Shown here one piece after another: positions 10,690-21,374 of a stretch of 64,000 bases of DNA. Each line of letters begins with the position of its first letter. Position 1 is the first letter of the stretch. The notes beneath the pieces are model-generated. The model searched no databases. It worked only from the letters and a program-made list of their open reading frames with translations, and had not been told where the DNA came from. The position numbers were made by a program, and so were the translations under genes. This DNA comes from Schistocerca nitens (lineage: Eukaryota > Arthropoda > Insecta > Orthoptera > Acrididae), in contig NC_064615.1 of NCBI RefSeq assembly GCF_023898315.1, positions 733,195,450 to 733,259,449 of the forward strand. Direction: 5' to 3'.

Positions 10690-11745
10690 ATTGCAATGTG
10701 AGCGTTGTCGATGTTCGACGTCGACCACTCACAGAGTACAGGTAGCTGCACTAGCAGTGGAGGGTGTACAAAAGGCGTCTGCGGGACACCGAAAACAGTG
10801 CAGTCTTTGTCGTTATGGGGAAAGGGAGTGATTTGTCTGACGGCCAAAAGGACACAGCCTTTGGTTTCCTGGTCAAGGGTGGAAGCATTTCCCAAACGGC
10901 CACGCTTGGAAATTATTCTCGTGTTTTGGTAGTTAAAGTATACCGTACACAGCTAAATGGCGCTATCAAAAACGGGTACCATTGCAGCTGTGGTGTACCA
11001 TCGATCGGCGAAGACAACAGTGGTGAACGACAGCTGCGGAAATGTGTACGGGCGAATAGACGCGCAACTGTTGAACAGCTGACTGCCCAGATGAACCAAG
11101 GAGCTACCAGCACTGTCTTCTGAAAGACCGTTCAGCGAACGTTGCCGCCAAAGAGACTCTGCAGAAGGCAGCTGATTCATGAAGCCATGTTGACGGCCTT
11201 TTCAGATGAATCACCTTTTATGGTCCATCGGACATATCACTGTTGGCGTAAATATTATACGGCGTGAAACTTATGGAAGTGAACGCCATGCATCCAGGAG
11301 GGAACTTTATGATCTCGGGGACGTTTTAATGGCATTCTCTGGGTGATCTCGTCGATTTAGAGAAATACAATGGATCAATACAAGCATGTATCTCTCCTAC
11401 GGGACCCTGTCCATCTCTATATGCATTTTGTATCTGCTCGACACGATGGCATCTAATAGCAGGACAATGCAACGTATCATACAGCTTGCACTGTGGATGC
11501 ATAGTTCAAGTTGCACTAGGATGCGTTTGGCCATACTCCTCTGACCACCAAAGCCCCCTGGTTAAAACCCAATCGAGAATCTGTAGGGGCACTGATATCG
11601 AGCTGTTCGCGCCGTGGATCCTCAACCGAGAAACGGCTCCACGTAACTGTTGGTATCTTCCAGAGCCTCTCTGACTGCACGCTCTCGCTACAAAAGGTGG
11701 ATATTCGCGCTATACAGGTGGTCACACTAATGTAATGGGTAGTGT
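10690..11745 (+). mobile_element. Degenerate Tc1-like transposase remnant
   Basis: Plus-strand fragments at 10764-11123 resemble the N-terminal helix-turn-helix half of Tc1 transposases, ending in RATVEQLTAQMNQGATSTVF then a stop and KTVQRTLPPKRL. FSDESPF near 11200 is the first catalytic motif region. The following text is heavily frameshifted. The right border may be near GTGGTCACACTAATGTAATG (about 11718), a typical subterminal phrase, but neither terminal repeat is secure. It is non-functional. Confidence 0.6.
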
Positions 11746-12024
11746 AGTACGTTGGTAGAATTCAGTTGGGTGTTTACTTTTACCCATTATTATTAAGTTG
11801 TGCAATGCGCGCTGTTCCTATTCTTCTCTTATTCTGGTCCTCTGAGAAATTCCAGTCTGGTAGTGTTATTCATTTCGTGAGCCTGATATTTACTAGGAAG
11901 AGGTGATTTTAATCAGGTCATTTTTCAAGTTACGTTTTAACACGTGATATGGATTAAAAAAGAAGGTGGGTAACTTACAACAAATTCCGACTTTGGTCTC
12001 ATGCATCCATAACCAACTAAGGGA
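11746..12024. other. Non-coding, nothing recognised
   Basis: No feature can be supported here. Confidence 0.5.
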
Positions 12025-12187
12025 TACGCGGACCAGCCACATTCGTAATTTGGAGCGGGGTGCACCAGATATGCTGGCATACCGTTCTGCAACATAGTCA
12101 TCTACTGTAGCTGTGGGCTGGGTTAATACGTGCTCTTTCATCCTGGGAAGTTCAGTAGCCGGATATTGATAGTAACCGAGCTCCTGT
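12025..12187. repeat. Old dispersed repeat, copy 2 (SINE-free)
   Basis: This is the partner of 4855-5217 and lacks the SINE inserted there. It shares GTAGCTGTGGGCTGGGTT and flanking text. The function is unknown. Confidence 0.5.
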
Positions 12188-13047
12188 CACTACACACTCA
12201 ACCGGAGGAAGTACACATCCCCCAGTTCAGCCGAGAACTTCATTACATCGACCTAGGACAAGGTCCCAGCGACTAACCCTCCGGCCAGACTTCGAAAGTC
12301 CTAGGATCGGCTCGGGGTGCCTGTAAGCTCTTGCCATCGATCTTGGGCTGTGTACGCGGTACGACATTACAGCTAAATGTTTTCTGTCACAGTGTAGCAA
12401 CCCGTCTTGATCTCAGTATAGTTCCTACCAGCCACTGTACGTTGTCTCAGCGTTCTCCTGACACAGCAAATTCATTCGCTGCCACTATCAATGGAAAGCA
12501 CATAGTCAGCGGCCGTCGACATACTGTATGATAGTCTTCGAATAGTAAAGAGTGTTTTAATAAGCCTCCATTCCATCCCAGAGAAGTAGACATCCCGCTT
12601 TCAACTTGCCCGTGCTCCTGTGTTAGCCTGACAGGAAAGCTGCAGCACGTTATCAGCAAAACGCGCGGGCTGATCTACTCCCATCGAAGCCAAGCTGTGC
12701 CCAGCTAGAGCAGGCTACAGGACTCTTCCTTCCCTGCTCGTCTTCCCTCTGTGCTATGCTACGTGGCAGTTTATTATGCAGGCTTTCAGTTTAGTGTTAC
12801 GAGTAGGGTTCGGAAGTTGTTGGAAATACCCGAACACCACAAGCCAATGCTCAATGAAATATGTAATCATTTTGTATCATAGAGGGCCAGAAAATGGTAG
12901 ACTTTATTTGTCCTTATTTTTCCTTTCCGGCGTATTTTGCGGCTATTTATTTATTTCGATCTGAACGGTTCTCTCTGCAACTTCACTCTCTATCGACTAG
13001 TATTAGCAATTCTCAATTGGCAGCATCATCAGGTCACTTCTAATATA
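12188..13047. other. Non-coding, nothing recognised
   Basis: A moderately GC-rich stretch at 12190-12720 could be part of a decayed element, but I found no motif to name it. Confidence 0.45.
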
Positions 13048-14156
13048 CACTGAAAAGCCAAAGAAACTAGTACACCTGCCTAATATCGTGTAGGGCCCCC
13101 GCGAGCTCGTAGAAGTGCCGCAACACGACGTGGCATGGACTCGACTAATGTCTGAAGTAGTGTTGGAGGGAACTGACGCAATGAATCCTGCAGGGCTGTC
13201 CATGAATCCGTAAGAGTATGGGGGTTGGAGACCTCTTCTGAACAGCACGTTGCAAGGCATCCCAGGTATCCTCAACAATGTTCTTGTCTGGGGGGTTTGG
13301 TGGCCAGTGGAAGTGTTTAAATTCAGAAGAATGCTCCTGGAGCCACTCTGTAGCACTGCTGCACGTGTGGGGTGTCGCATTGTCCTGGTGGAATTGCTCA
13401 AGTCCATCGGAATGCACAATTTGCAGGTGATCAGACAGGATACTTACGTATGTGTCACCAGCCAGAGTCGTATCTAGACGTATCACCGGTCCAGTATCAC
13501 TCCAACTGCACCCCCCCCCCCCCCCCCGTCATTACAGTACCTCCACCAGCCTGAACAGTCCCATGCTGAGATGCGGTGTCCATCGATTCATGAGGTTGTC
13601 TCCATATACGTACTAGTCCATCCGCTCGATACAATTTGAAACGAGTTTCGTCCGAGCATGCAACATGTTTCCAGTCAACAACAGTATAATGTCGGAGCTG
13701 ACGGGCCAAGGCGAAGCGTGAAATCTTGTGTCATGCAGTCATCAAGGGTACACGAATTGGCCTTCGACTCCAAAAGCCCATATCGAAGATGTTTCGTTGA
13801 TCTGTTTGCACGCAGACACTCGTTGATGGCCCAGCATTAAAATCTGCAGCAATTTGCAGAAGGGTTGCACTTCTGCCACGCTGAACGATTCTCTTCAGTC
13901 GTTGCTGGTCCAGTTCTTGTAGCACCTTTTTCCAGCCTCATCGATGTCGGAAATTTGATGTTTTACCGTATTGGTGATATTCTTGGTACACTCGTTAAAT
14001 GGTCGTTCGGGAAGTTCCGCAATTCATCGCTACCTCGGAAATGTCGCTCGTGCGCCGACTGTAACACCACGTTCGAATTCACTTAAATCTTGATAACGTG
14101 CCATTGTAGCAGCAGTAAGCGATCTAACAACTGCGCCACACCCTTGTTATATTATA

Positions 14157-15920
14157 CAGGGTGGTCCATTGATCGTAACCGGGCCAAATAATTCACGAAA
14201 TAAGCGTCAAACGAAAAAACTACAAAGAACGAAACTTGTCTAGCTTGAAGGGGGAAACCAGATGGCGTCATGGTTGGCGCGCTAGATAGCGATGCCATGG
14301 GTCAAACGGATATCAACTGCATTTCTTTAAATAGGAACCCCCATTTTTATTACATATTCGTGTAGTATGTAAAGAAATATGAATGTTTTAGTTGGACCAC
14401 TTTTTTTCGCTTTGTGATAGATGGCGCTGTAATAGTCACAAACATATGGCTCACAATTTTAGACAAACAGTTAGTAACAGGTAAGTTTTTTAAAATTAAA
14501 ATACAGAACGTAGGTACGTTTGAACATTTTGTTTCGGTTGTTCCAATGTGGTACATGTACCTTTGTGAACTGAGAACGCATGCTGTTACAGCGTGATTAC
14601 CTGTAAATGCTACATTAATGCAATAAATGCTCAAAATGATGTCCGTCAACCTCAATGCATTTGGCAATACGTGTAACGACTTACCTCTCAACAGTGAGTA
14701 GTTCGCCTTCCGCAATGTTCGCACATTCATTGACAATGCGCTGACGCATGTTGTCAGGCGTTGTCGGTGGATCACGATAGCAAATGTCCTTCAATTTTCT
14801 CCACAGAAAGAAATCCGGGGTCGTCAGATCCGGTGAACGTGCGGGCCATGGTATGGTGCCTCGACGACCAATCCATCTGTCTTGAAATATGCTATTCAAT
14901 ACCTTTTCAACCACACGCGAGCGATGTGCCGGACTTCCATCATGTTGGAAGTACATCTTGTAGTAACACCGGTAGAACATTACGTAGGAAATCAGGATAA
15001 ATTGCACCATTTAGATTGCTATCGATAAAATGGGGGCCAATTATCCTTCCTCTAATAATGTCGCACCATACATTAAGCCGCCAAGGTCGCTGATGTTCTC
15101 TTGTCGCAGCCATCGTGGATTTTCCGTTGCCCGATAGTGCCTATTATGCCGGTTTACGTTACCGCTGTTGGTGAATGACGCTTTGTCGCTAAATAGGAAG
15201 CGTGCAAAAAATCTGTCATCGTCCCGTAATGATGTAGCATTCTCAACACCGACGTTTTTGAGATTCCCGATTCTCACGCAATTTGTCTGCTACTGATGTG
15301 AGGATTAGCCGCGACAGCAGCTAAAACACATACTTGGGCATCATCATTTGTTGCAGGTCGTGGTTGACGTTTCACATTTGGCTGAACACTTCGTTTCCTT
15401 AAATAACATAACTATCCGGCGAACGGTCCGGACACTTGGATGATGTCGTCCAGGATACCGAGCAGCATACATAGCACACGCCCGTTGGGCATTTTGATCA
15501 CAATAGCCATACATCAACATGATATCGACCTTTTCCGCAATTGGTAAAGGGTCCATTTTAACACGGGTAATGTATCACGAAGCAAATACCATCCGCAGTG
15601 GCGGAATGTTACGTGATACCATTTACTTATACATTTGTGACTATTACAGCGCCATCTACCACAAAGCGAAAAAAGTGGTCCAACTAAAACATTCATATTT
15701 ATTTACGTATTACACGAATATGTAACAAAAATGGGGGTTGCTATTTTTTAAAAAACGCAGTTGATACTCGTTTGACCTATGGCAGCGCCATCTAGCGGGC
15801 CAACCATAGCGCCATCTGGTTTCCCCCTTAGAGCTAGACGTGTTTCGTTCTTTGTAGTTTTTTCGTTCGATGCTTATTTCGTGAGATATTTGGTCCGGTC
15901 AGTATCAAAGGACCACCCTG
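14157..15920 (-). mobile_element. IS630/mariner-type element with long (~290 bp) inverted repeats
   Basis: The outer ends are CAGGGTGGTCCATTGAT and its inverted partner ATCAAAGGACCACCCTG, flanked by TA on both sides. Unlike a usual mariner, the inverted similarity continues far inside: 14157 to about 14448 pairs with about 15625 to 15920, including the shared phrases TTCCCCCTT, GATGGCG, CATTCATATTT-like text and GACTATTACAGCGCCATCTA. The minus-strand transposase lies between the repeats. The element sits inside the Tc1-like element 13048-16016, so it arrived later. Confidence 0.85.
14615..15556 (-). pseudogene. Transposase pseudogene of the long-TIR element
   Basis: The reading starts MDPLPIAEKVDIMLMYG at 15556, a helix-turn-helix N terminus of the type found with IS630-like transposases. 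After frameshifts it continues with FLFSDKASFTNSGNVNRHNRH (first Asp, near 15175), YFQHDGSPAHRS (second Asp, near 14935) and DLTTPDFFLWRKLK (third acidic position, near 14815). It ends in EVDGHHFEHLLH and a stop at 14615-14617. All three catalytic acidic positions survive, but several frame breaks and stops prevent a full-length product. Usual length would be about 330 residues. Confidence 0.75.
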
Positions 15921-16022
15921 TATAGGCTTTGCCGTCCGCAGCGCCGTATTCTCCCTGTTTACATATCTCTGTATTTTTGTGCATGCCTATACCAGTTTCT
16001 TTGGCCCTTCAGCGTGTATGTA

Positions 16023-17211
16023 CACTATGTAATCAAAAGTATCCAGACACCTGGCTGAAAATGACTTACAAGTTCGTGGAGCCCTCCATCTGCAATGCTG
16101 GAACTCAATATGGTGTTGGCCCACCCTTAGCCTTGATGACAGCTTCCACTCTCGCAAGCATACGTTCAATCAGGTGCTGGAAGGTATCGACGTCGGTCGG
16201 TGAAGCCTGGCACGAAGTCTGCGCTCCAAAACATCCCAAAGGTGTTCTATAGGATTCAGGTCAGGATTCTGTGCAGTCCAGTCCATTACCGTGCAGTCCA
16301 CTCTGCCGCAGGTCGTGCGTTACGAACAGGTGCTCGATCGTGTTGAAAGATGCAGTCGCCATCCCCGAACTGCTCTTCAACAGTAGGAAGCAAGAAAGTG
16401 CTTGAAACATCAATGTAGACCTCTGCTGTGATAGAGCCACGCAAAACAACACGGGGTGCAAGTCCCCTTAATGAAAAGCACGACCACACCATAACACCAC
16501 CGCCTCCGAATTTCACTGTTGGCCCTACACACGCCGACATATCACGTTTATCGGGCATTTGCCATACCGACAGCATGCCATCGGATCGCCATAATGTGTA
16601 CGTGATTCTTCACTCCATAAAACGGTTTTCCACTGTTCAATAATCCAATTTTTACGCTCTTTACCCCAAGCGAGGCGTCCTTTGGCATTTACCGGAGGGT
16701 TTTATGGCTTATGAGCAGTCGCTCGACCATGAAATCCAAGTTTTCTCACCTTCATCCTAGCTGTCATAGTACTTGCAGTGCGTCCTGTTGCAGTTTTTAA
16801 TTCCTGTGTGATGGTCTGGATAGAAGTCTGTCTATTACACATTACGAACCTCTTCAGCTGTCGGCGGTCTTTGTCAGTCAACAGAGGAGGTCGGCATATA
16901 CGCTGTACGTTTTCGTGCTGTACGTGTCCCTTCACGTTTCCACTTCACTATCACATCGGAAACAATGGACCTAAGGATGTATAGGAGTGCGGAAATCTCG
17001 CGTACAGACGCATGACACAAGTGACACCCAATCACCTGACCATGTTCGAAGTCCGTGAGTTCCGCGAAGCGCCGCATTCTGGTCTCTCAAGACGTCCAAT
17101 GGCTACTGAGGTCGCTGATATGGAGTATCTGGTAGTAGGTGGCAGTACAATGTACCTAATATGAAAAACGTATGTTTTTGGGGGTGTCCGGATACTTTTT
17201 ATCGCATAGTG
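16023..17211 (-). mobile_element. Tc1-like element, dead
   Basis: The left end CACTATGTAATCAAAAGTATCC follows TA at 16021-16022. The right end, GGATACTTTTTATCGCATAGTG, finishes at 17211 before TA, giving a clear inverted pair. The minus-strand transposase begins MRRFAELTDFEHGQVIGCHL at 17077, shifts frame into LLTDKDRRQLKRFVMCNRQT, and then shows stops and a WSEE first-motif region. It starts only six bases after the end of the Tc1-like element at 13048-16016, so two insertions abut. Confidence 0.85.
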
Positions 17212-19454
17212 TATGTGGGATCTGCAGCTTCCATGAATTCAGGAGTATTTTTTCAGCGTTGCTGTTTCGTAAAGGCTTTCAAAGGTTGGGTTGATCGGAA
17301 GGAGAGGCAGCACCGTAGGGCGGCTTCTCCTTCACAAAATGTTAGCCGCACCTAAAGCTGTGGCACGGGTAGCCGTGACGGGAAAAGCGCAGTCGGCCGG
17401 GCTGCTTGTTGCCAGCGGCAGGTTGTCTTGACTTTGCAACCCTGGACGTGGAAACGGAGAAGGGCCACTTGGCTCTGTAGAGCACGTGTTTTGTGCTCAA
17501 AACGTTTTATGGGGAGCAAGCAGATGTAAGAATCACGATCCTTTGTGAATACAGGGAATAATACGAAGTCTGACAGCCATTATATTATCTCGGCTTCTAG
17601 TAAAGAGAGAACACAGATTTTTGACCACTATCGTTTGATACAGTAGAGGCTGCGAGAAAGCAAAGTCAAAAAACGTGTCCTATTAGGTATCGGTTGCATT
17701 TGGAAGAAATCTTGGAGGTTATTACATCGAGAATAAACCGAGGCACGCAAGGGAGTACAATGACAGATAGGAAAGAACCCGGTGGCGGAGGGGAAGATAA
17801 AGGGACTGGTTGTGAGAGAGAGGATAAATATTCTGAAGACATGACTGATTTTGAGAGCGAAACTAGATATTCCGATAACGTGATGGCACAAAGTATGCCA
17901 ACCTACCAACTAAGATAAATACTAAATGGGCATGCTGGAAGTGTATCTTAGTGAACAAGCTGTGTACGTAGAAATGAAAAGTGATGAATACAGTAGCAGT
18001 TTACTAACAGGAGAAGGGGAGGAAGCACGATGCCAAGTAGGTCCGAAAAATAACGGATGAGGATAGTGGTCAATTAATATAATGACAAAGACTAAGGAGC
18101 TCATAAGGAAAGGCATAAAGAACAAAATTTCAGAAGATTGCCTAGGGATTTCTGTAGTTGGGAGGATGGGGCAGGGGAGAGAATTTCGACAGTAAATACA
18201 ATGCTGCCAGGTTCGGAACTAACGATTAAAATTCGGAAACAGTTGAAGAAGTTGAAACAGGTTTGAGTGGTAAAACGGATTAGTTAAAGGGGCCATAACA
18301 TAGAAATGTGAGTGGTTGGAAGGGAAAGTAAGGGCGGAAGTTACTAAAATTGATTGGGAAACTGAACCACCTTATAGCTAATTTCCATCCAGCAAAAAGT
18401 GTGGCTCAGAGAAGCGGTTTTTCGAGTTGAAAAATAGCCAGACGTCTTAGTGCGTTTTTGCAGAGTATCAACAACAACTGCATATCTAACAAAGTTGAGA
18501 CACAGAAGAATTGTGAAAACTTGGTAAAGATTCAGGCAAAGGTACAAGAAAAGTTTAATTATCCCGAATAAAGGATGAACCCAGGGACTGATACACTCAA
18601 TGTCAATTTACCCCGGAGTAATCGGTTTTCTGCCCATAAAAAGTGCTATACTGCAAATGAAATTTCCACTGCGCGCTTCAATAAAGAATGCAGAGATATA
18701 CTATGAGGTGTATGTCAGAAAAGGAGCGTCTTATAATGGTAGAAAAGTCGTTTGCAGCGGACGCACGGCGATGGGACGTTCAAGCATCAGACAAGTGTAC
18801 AGCCGTTGTTACCTAATTCATAGTCGAATATTGGTCCAAGCAAAAACAGAGGGACGTGTAGAGCGTATTCAAAGGTACACCAGCTAAATTTATAATTCCT
18901 GAGAGACGAAGGCTCTTGGGATAGCCTTATTTTTGAATTACAATTAGGTCCGTCTATGGAGGAGGAGGACATTATGGATGAACTAAGACACAAGTTGTCC
19001 ACGGAAGTCCGGTAGAACCATACTTTTTTTCAGCAGACTATATGAAGCAGACTTTAGGTGTCGTCCGGAAGTATATTACTCCACACACAAGAAGGATACG
19101 ACCAAAACCGCTATGGTACGCAAACCATTGCGTCACAAAGGGATCGTGCTATGGATAGCAGGAGAGATAGTGGCCGTGGCGAATATGTTGGACAGACCCC
19201 CTTAAACGGTCACGTAAACTAAACACCACTGATAAGTGAAACATAAAATCCAACATGTCGAAACCTGCCCTGAAATTTTCTATGCATAAATCATACAGCG
19301 GAAGAAAGAAAATATCGAAATTTTGGCTTCTGAGACACAATTCAAACATTTTAAGAATTTTTAAAATTTGCGGAAGTCGTAACCAGCCAGGCGATTGGAG
19401 AAATATATACCCCTACCGTAGCTGTAGCAAATAGTGCATGCACTACACGTTGGG
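17212..19454. repeat. Decayed, unclassified repeat region
   Basis: Parts of 17380-17670 resemble 23300-23740: CGGGCTGCTTGTTGCCAGCG against CGGCCTGCTTGTTGCTAGCA, ATCCTTTGTGAATACAG against ATCCTTAGTGAATGCAG, and GAGGCTGCGAGAAAGCAAAG against GAGGTTGCAAGAAAGCAAAG. This suggests two old copies of one element, possibly retroviral-like from the purine-rich text, but I found no protease, polymerase or LTR signature. Confidence 0.4.
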
Positions 19455-19470
19455 TACATAATCTTGGCCG

Positions 19471-19653
19471 GCCGAAGTGGCCGTGCGGTTCTAGGCGCTG
19501 CAGTCTGGAACCGCGAGACCGCTACGGTCGCAGGTTCGAATCCTGCCTCGGGCATGGATGTTTGTGATGTCCTTAGGTTAGTTAGGTTTAATTAGTTCTA
19601 AGTTCTAGGGGACTAATGACCTCAGAAGTTGAGTCCCATAGTGCTCAGAGCCA
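19471..19653 (+). mobile_element. tRNA-derived SINE (family 1), plus strand, 16-bp target duplication
   Basis: The head GAAGTGGCCGTGCGGTTCTAG (A-box region) leads to the B box GGTTCGAATCCTG, and the tail ends GCTCAGAGCCA. It is flanked by TACATAATCTTGGCCG at 19455-19470 and again at 19654-19669. The perfect duplication indicates a fairly recent insertion. It is the only family-1 copy here in plus orientation. Confidence 0.9.
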
Positions 19654-19984
19654 TACATAATCTTGGCCGACGGCGCATCGGTAAACACATAACACGACAC
19701 AACGCAATCGTGATTTGCAAAGCGAATTTCAGTTTCCGCTGATATTTTCCCTGGAAACTGTTCACAGTTACTGTTCGCTCGAATTTGTAGCTCATTTAAT
19801 TTCCATAATAATTAGCAGTCGCTTTTGCGGTATCGCTGAGTGCTAACAACTAAGTTGTGCTAATTGAAGTCCGGAGTAAAAATAGAATACCTTCCAAGCC
19901 CATAGAAATCATGTACATTAATAGATTACAGTGACAAAGAAAAGGATGTAAATGATTTCGTTAAACGAGGAAGGAAGAAATCGT

Positions 19985-21374
19985 TTAAGGGGATTTAGAA
20001 AGGAAATTTTTTGTCACATTTTCGGACTTTTATCTCATTATAAAATTTGCAATTTTCCGAATAAAATTATATTTTATAAACTCACATGGGAAGTATTTTA
20101 TTTTATTTTTTAAATATAATTTACACCGGTTGAAAATGTTAAATTTTGTACGTGCATTACTTCAAAATCTTGTAAAATCGGTAATTTTTTATATAGAAGA
20201 CTGTGGATAACAGTGTTATAAAGGTTAAATTAAGTGTTTGTGTTGTTCATGTCCAGAAGAGGGTGGGCACCAGGCTGAGGAAGTTGAAACAAAGGTTGAG
20301 AGACAGGCTGACAAACAAAATGATTGAGAAACTGCAGCAGTATTATGGGATGGCCGTTAGAAATAATACTGAGGATCTGTTGAAAATGAAGCAGGCAGTA
20401 TGGGCTACCTTCTCCCACAAACTGTCAACTGATGAAAAGCCAGTACACCACCATTGCCCTCTTGGACCTGATTCATGGTGCAATTACCACAATGACCAGT
20501 ACTCAAACAGTTCATACAGCCATAAACATTCCATCCTTGCAACAGCCATGGATATCAATAAACCTATTTACAGAGACCTGGCAAATTCGGAATTACTGAA
20601 GAAGTGTGTGCACGGTCAGACTCAAAATCCCAATGACTCGTTCAGTCATCTTATATGGACTCGCTTACCAAAAAATGTTTTTTTTGGAATGAAGACACTA
20701 AAGTGGGGGGAGGGGGGTCATTGATCCTGTTATAGCTTTTAATGATGGCAACATTGGTAGGGTGAAAGTGCTACAGCATATGGCAATTAATCCTGGAGCA
20801 AATTGCATCAAAGAACTTGAACGGATGGACAAGGGTCGCATTGATAAAGCAGGGTATGCAGCACAGCTGGCCACTAAGGAGTCCAGAAAGAAGAAAAGAC
20901 GAAAGAACTTGGAAAAAGGTCAAGAGGATGATAAACAGTAACGTGCATGGTGCTTCTTAGTGACTAAAAATAAAAAAAATTAGCATATGTTAAGTGAGTA
21001 ACAGTATTTTGAAACTTTAGAAACCGTTCCTGAAAATTTACTTTGTCTGTTGCACTTTTCCCCAAATCTCAGAAACCACTTCGAGTAGAGTATTCAAATT
21101 TTCAGGGAGTAATAACATACATATCCTGAGTCTACTGAACAAAAAGAAGGACATAATGTTATGTATAATTAAAATTATTTAGGATAGCGTACAAAAAAGT
21201 ACACAAAATTGTAACCGTGTAATTAAAAAATTGTATTTCCGAAAGCAGTGACTGAAATGCAATACAATGTCCTGTGAAAGTTTCATGTCAATGGCTACAG
21301 TGGTTTCTGAAATACAGGGAAGCCAAGTCACTAAGTGCAACATTGTCGGGATAGGGAGTTCCAACTCCCCTTAA
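19985..21374 (+). mobile_element. Candidate DNA transposon carrying a Mutator-like transposase remnant
   Basis: The left border reads TTAAGGGGATTTAG at 19985 and the right border is its inverted form ending CTCCCCTTAA at 21374. Matching is strong only over about 10 bases. The interior is AT-rich apart from the transposase remnant at 20203-20941. The borders are inferred and the TTAA could be part of the repeat or a target duplication. Confidence 0.5.
20203..20941 (+). pseudogene. Mutator-like transposase domain remnant
   Basis: The open frame from 20203 reads RLTNKMIEKLQQYYGMAVR, then HCPLGPDSWCNYHNDQ, KHSILATAMDINKPIYRDLA, LLKKCVHGQTQNPNDSFSHL and IWTRLPKNVFFGMKTL. These match the order and spacing of the insect Mutator-like transposase domain, C-terminal part (for example the CPxGxDSWC and CxHGxTQNxNES-type motifs; here NDS). 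The frame breaks at a G-rich run, 20704-20718. It resumes as VIAFNDGNIGRVKVLQHMAI and GANCIKELERMDKGRI, ending in a Lys/Arg-rich tail with a stop at 20939-20941. There is no ATG at the start, so the N-terminal half is lost. It is dead in its present form. Confidence 0.75.

Larger units (their letters stand above)
13048..16016 (-). mobile_element. Tc1-like element (family X, copy 1), split by a long-TIR element
   Basis: The left end CACTGAAAAGCCAAAGAAAC follows TA at 13046-13047. The right end, GTTTCTTTGGCCCTTCAGCGTG, finishes at 16016 and is followed by TA. The minus-strand transposase is in fragments: LDQQRLKRIVQRGRSATLLQIAADFN (around 13880), ACSDETRFKLYRADGLVRIWR (13680-13620, first Asp), then QDNATPHTCSSATEWLQE (second Asp) and PPDKNIVEDTWDAL (final acidic region) in another frame. 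A poly-C tract at about 13511-13527 sits between the two halves. Removing the nested element at 14157-15920 leaves about 1.2 kb. A second copy of this family is at 59268-60437. Confidence 0.85.

Noticed and set aside
19471-19560. tRNA gene suggested by A-box and B-box sequences (also in the other SINEs)
   Set aside because: The heads do not close into a full cloverleaf with an acceptor stem and continue directly into SINE body.
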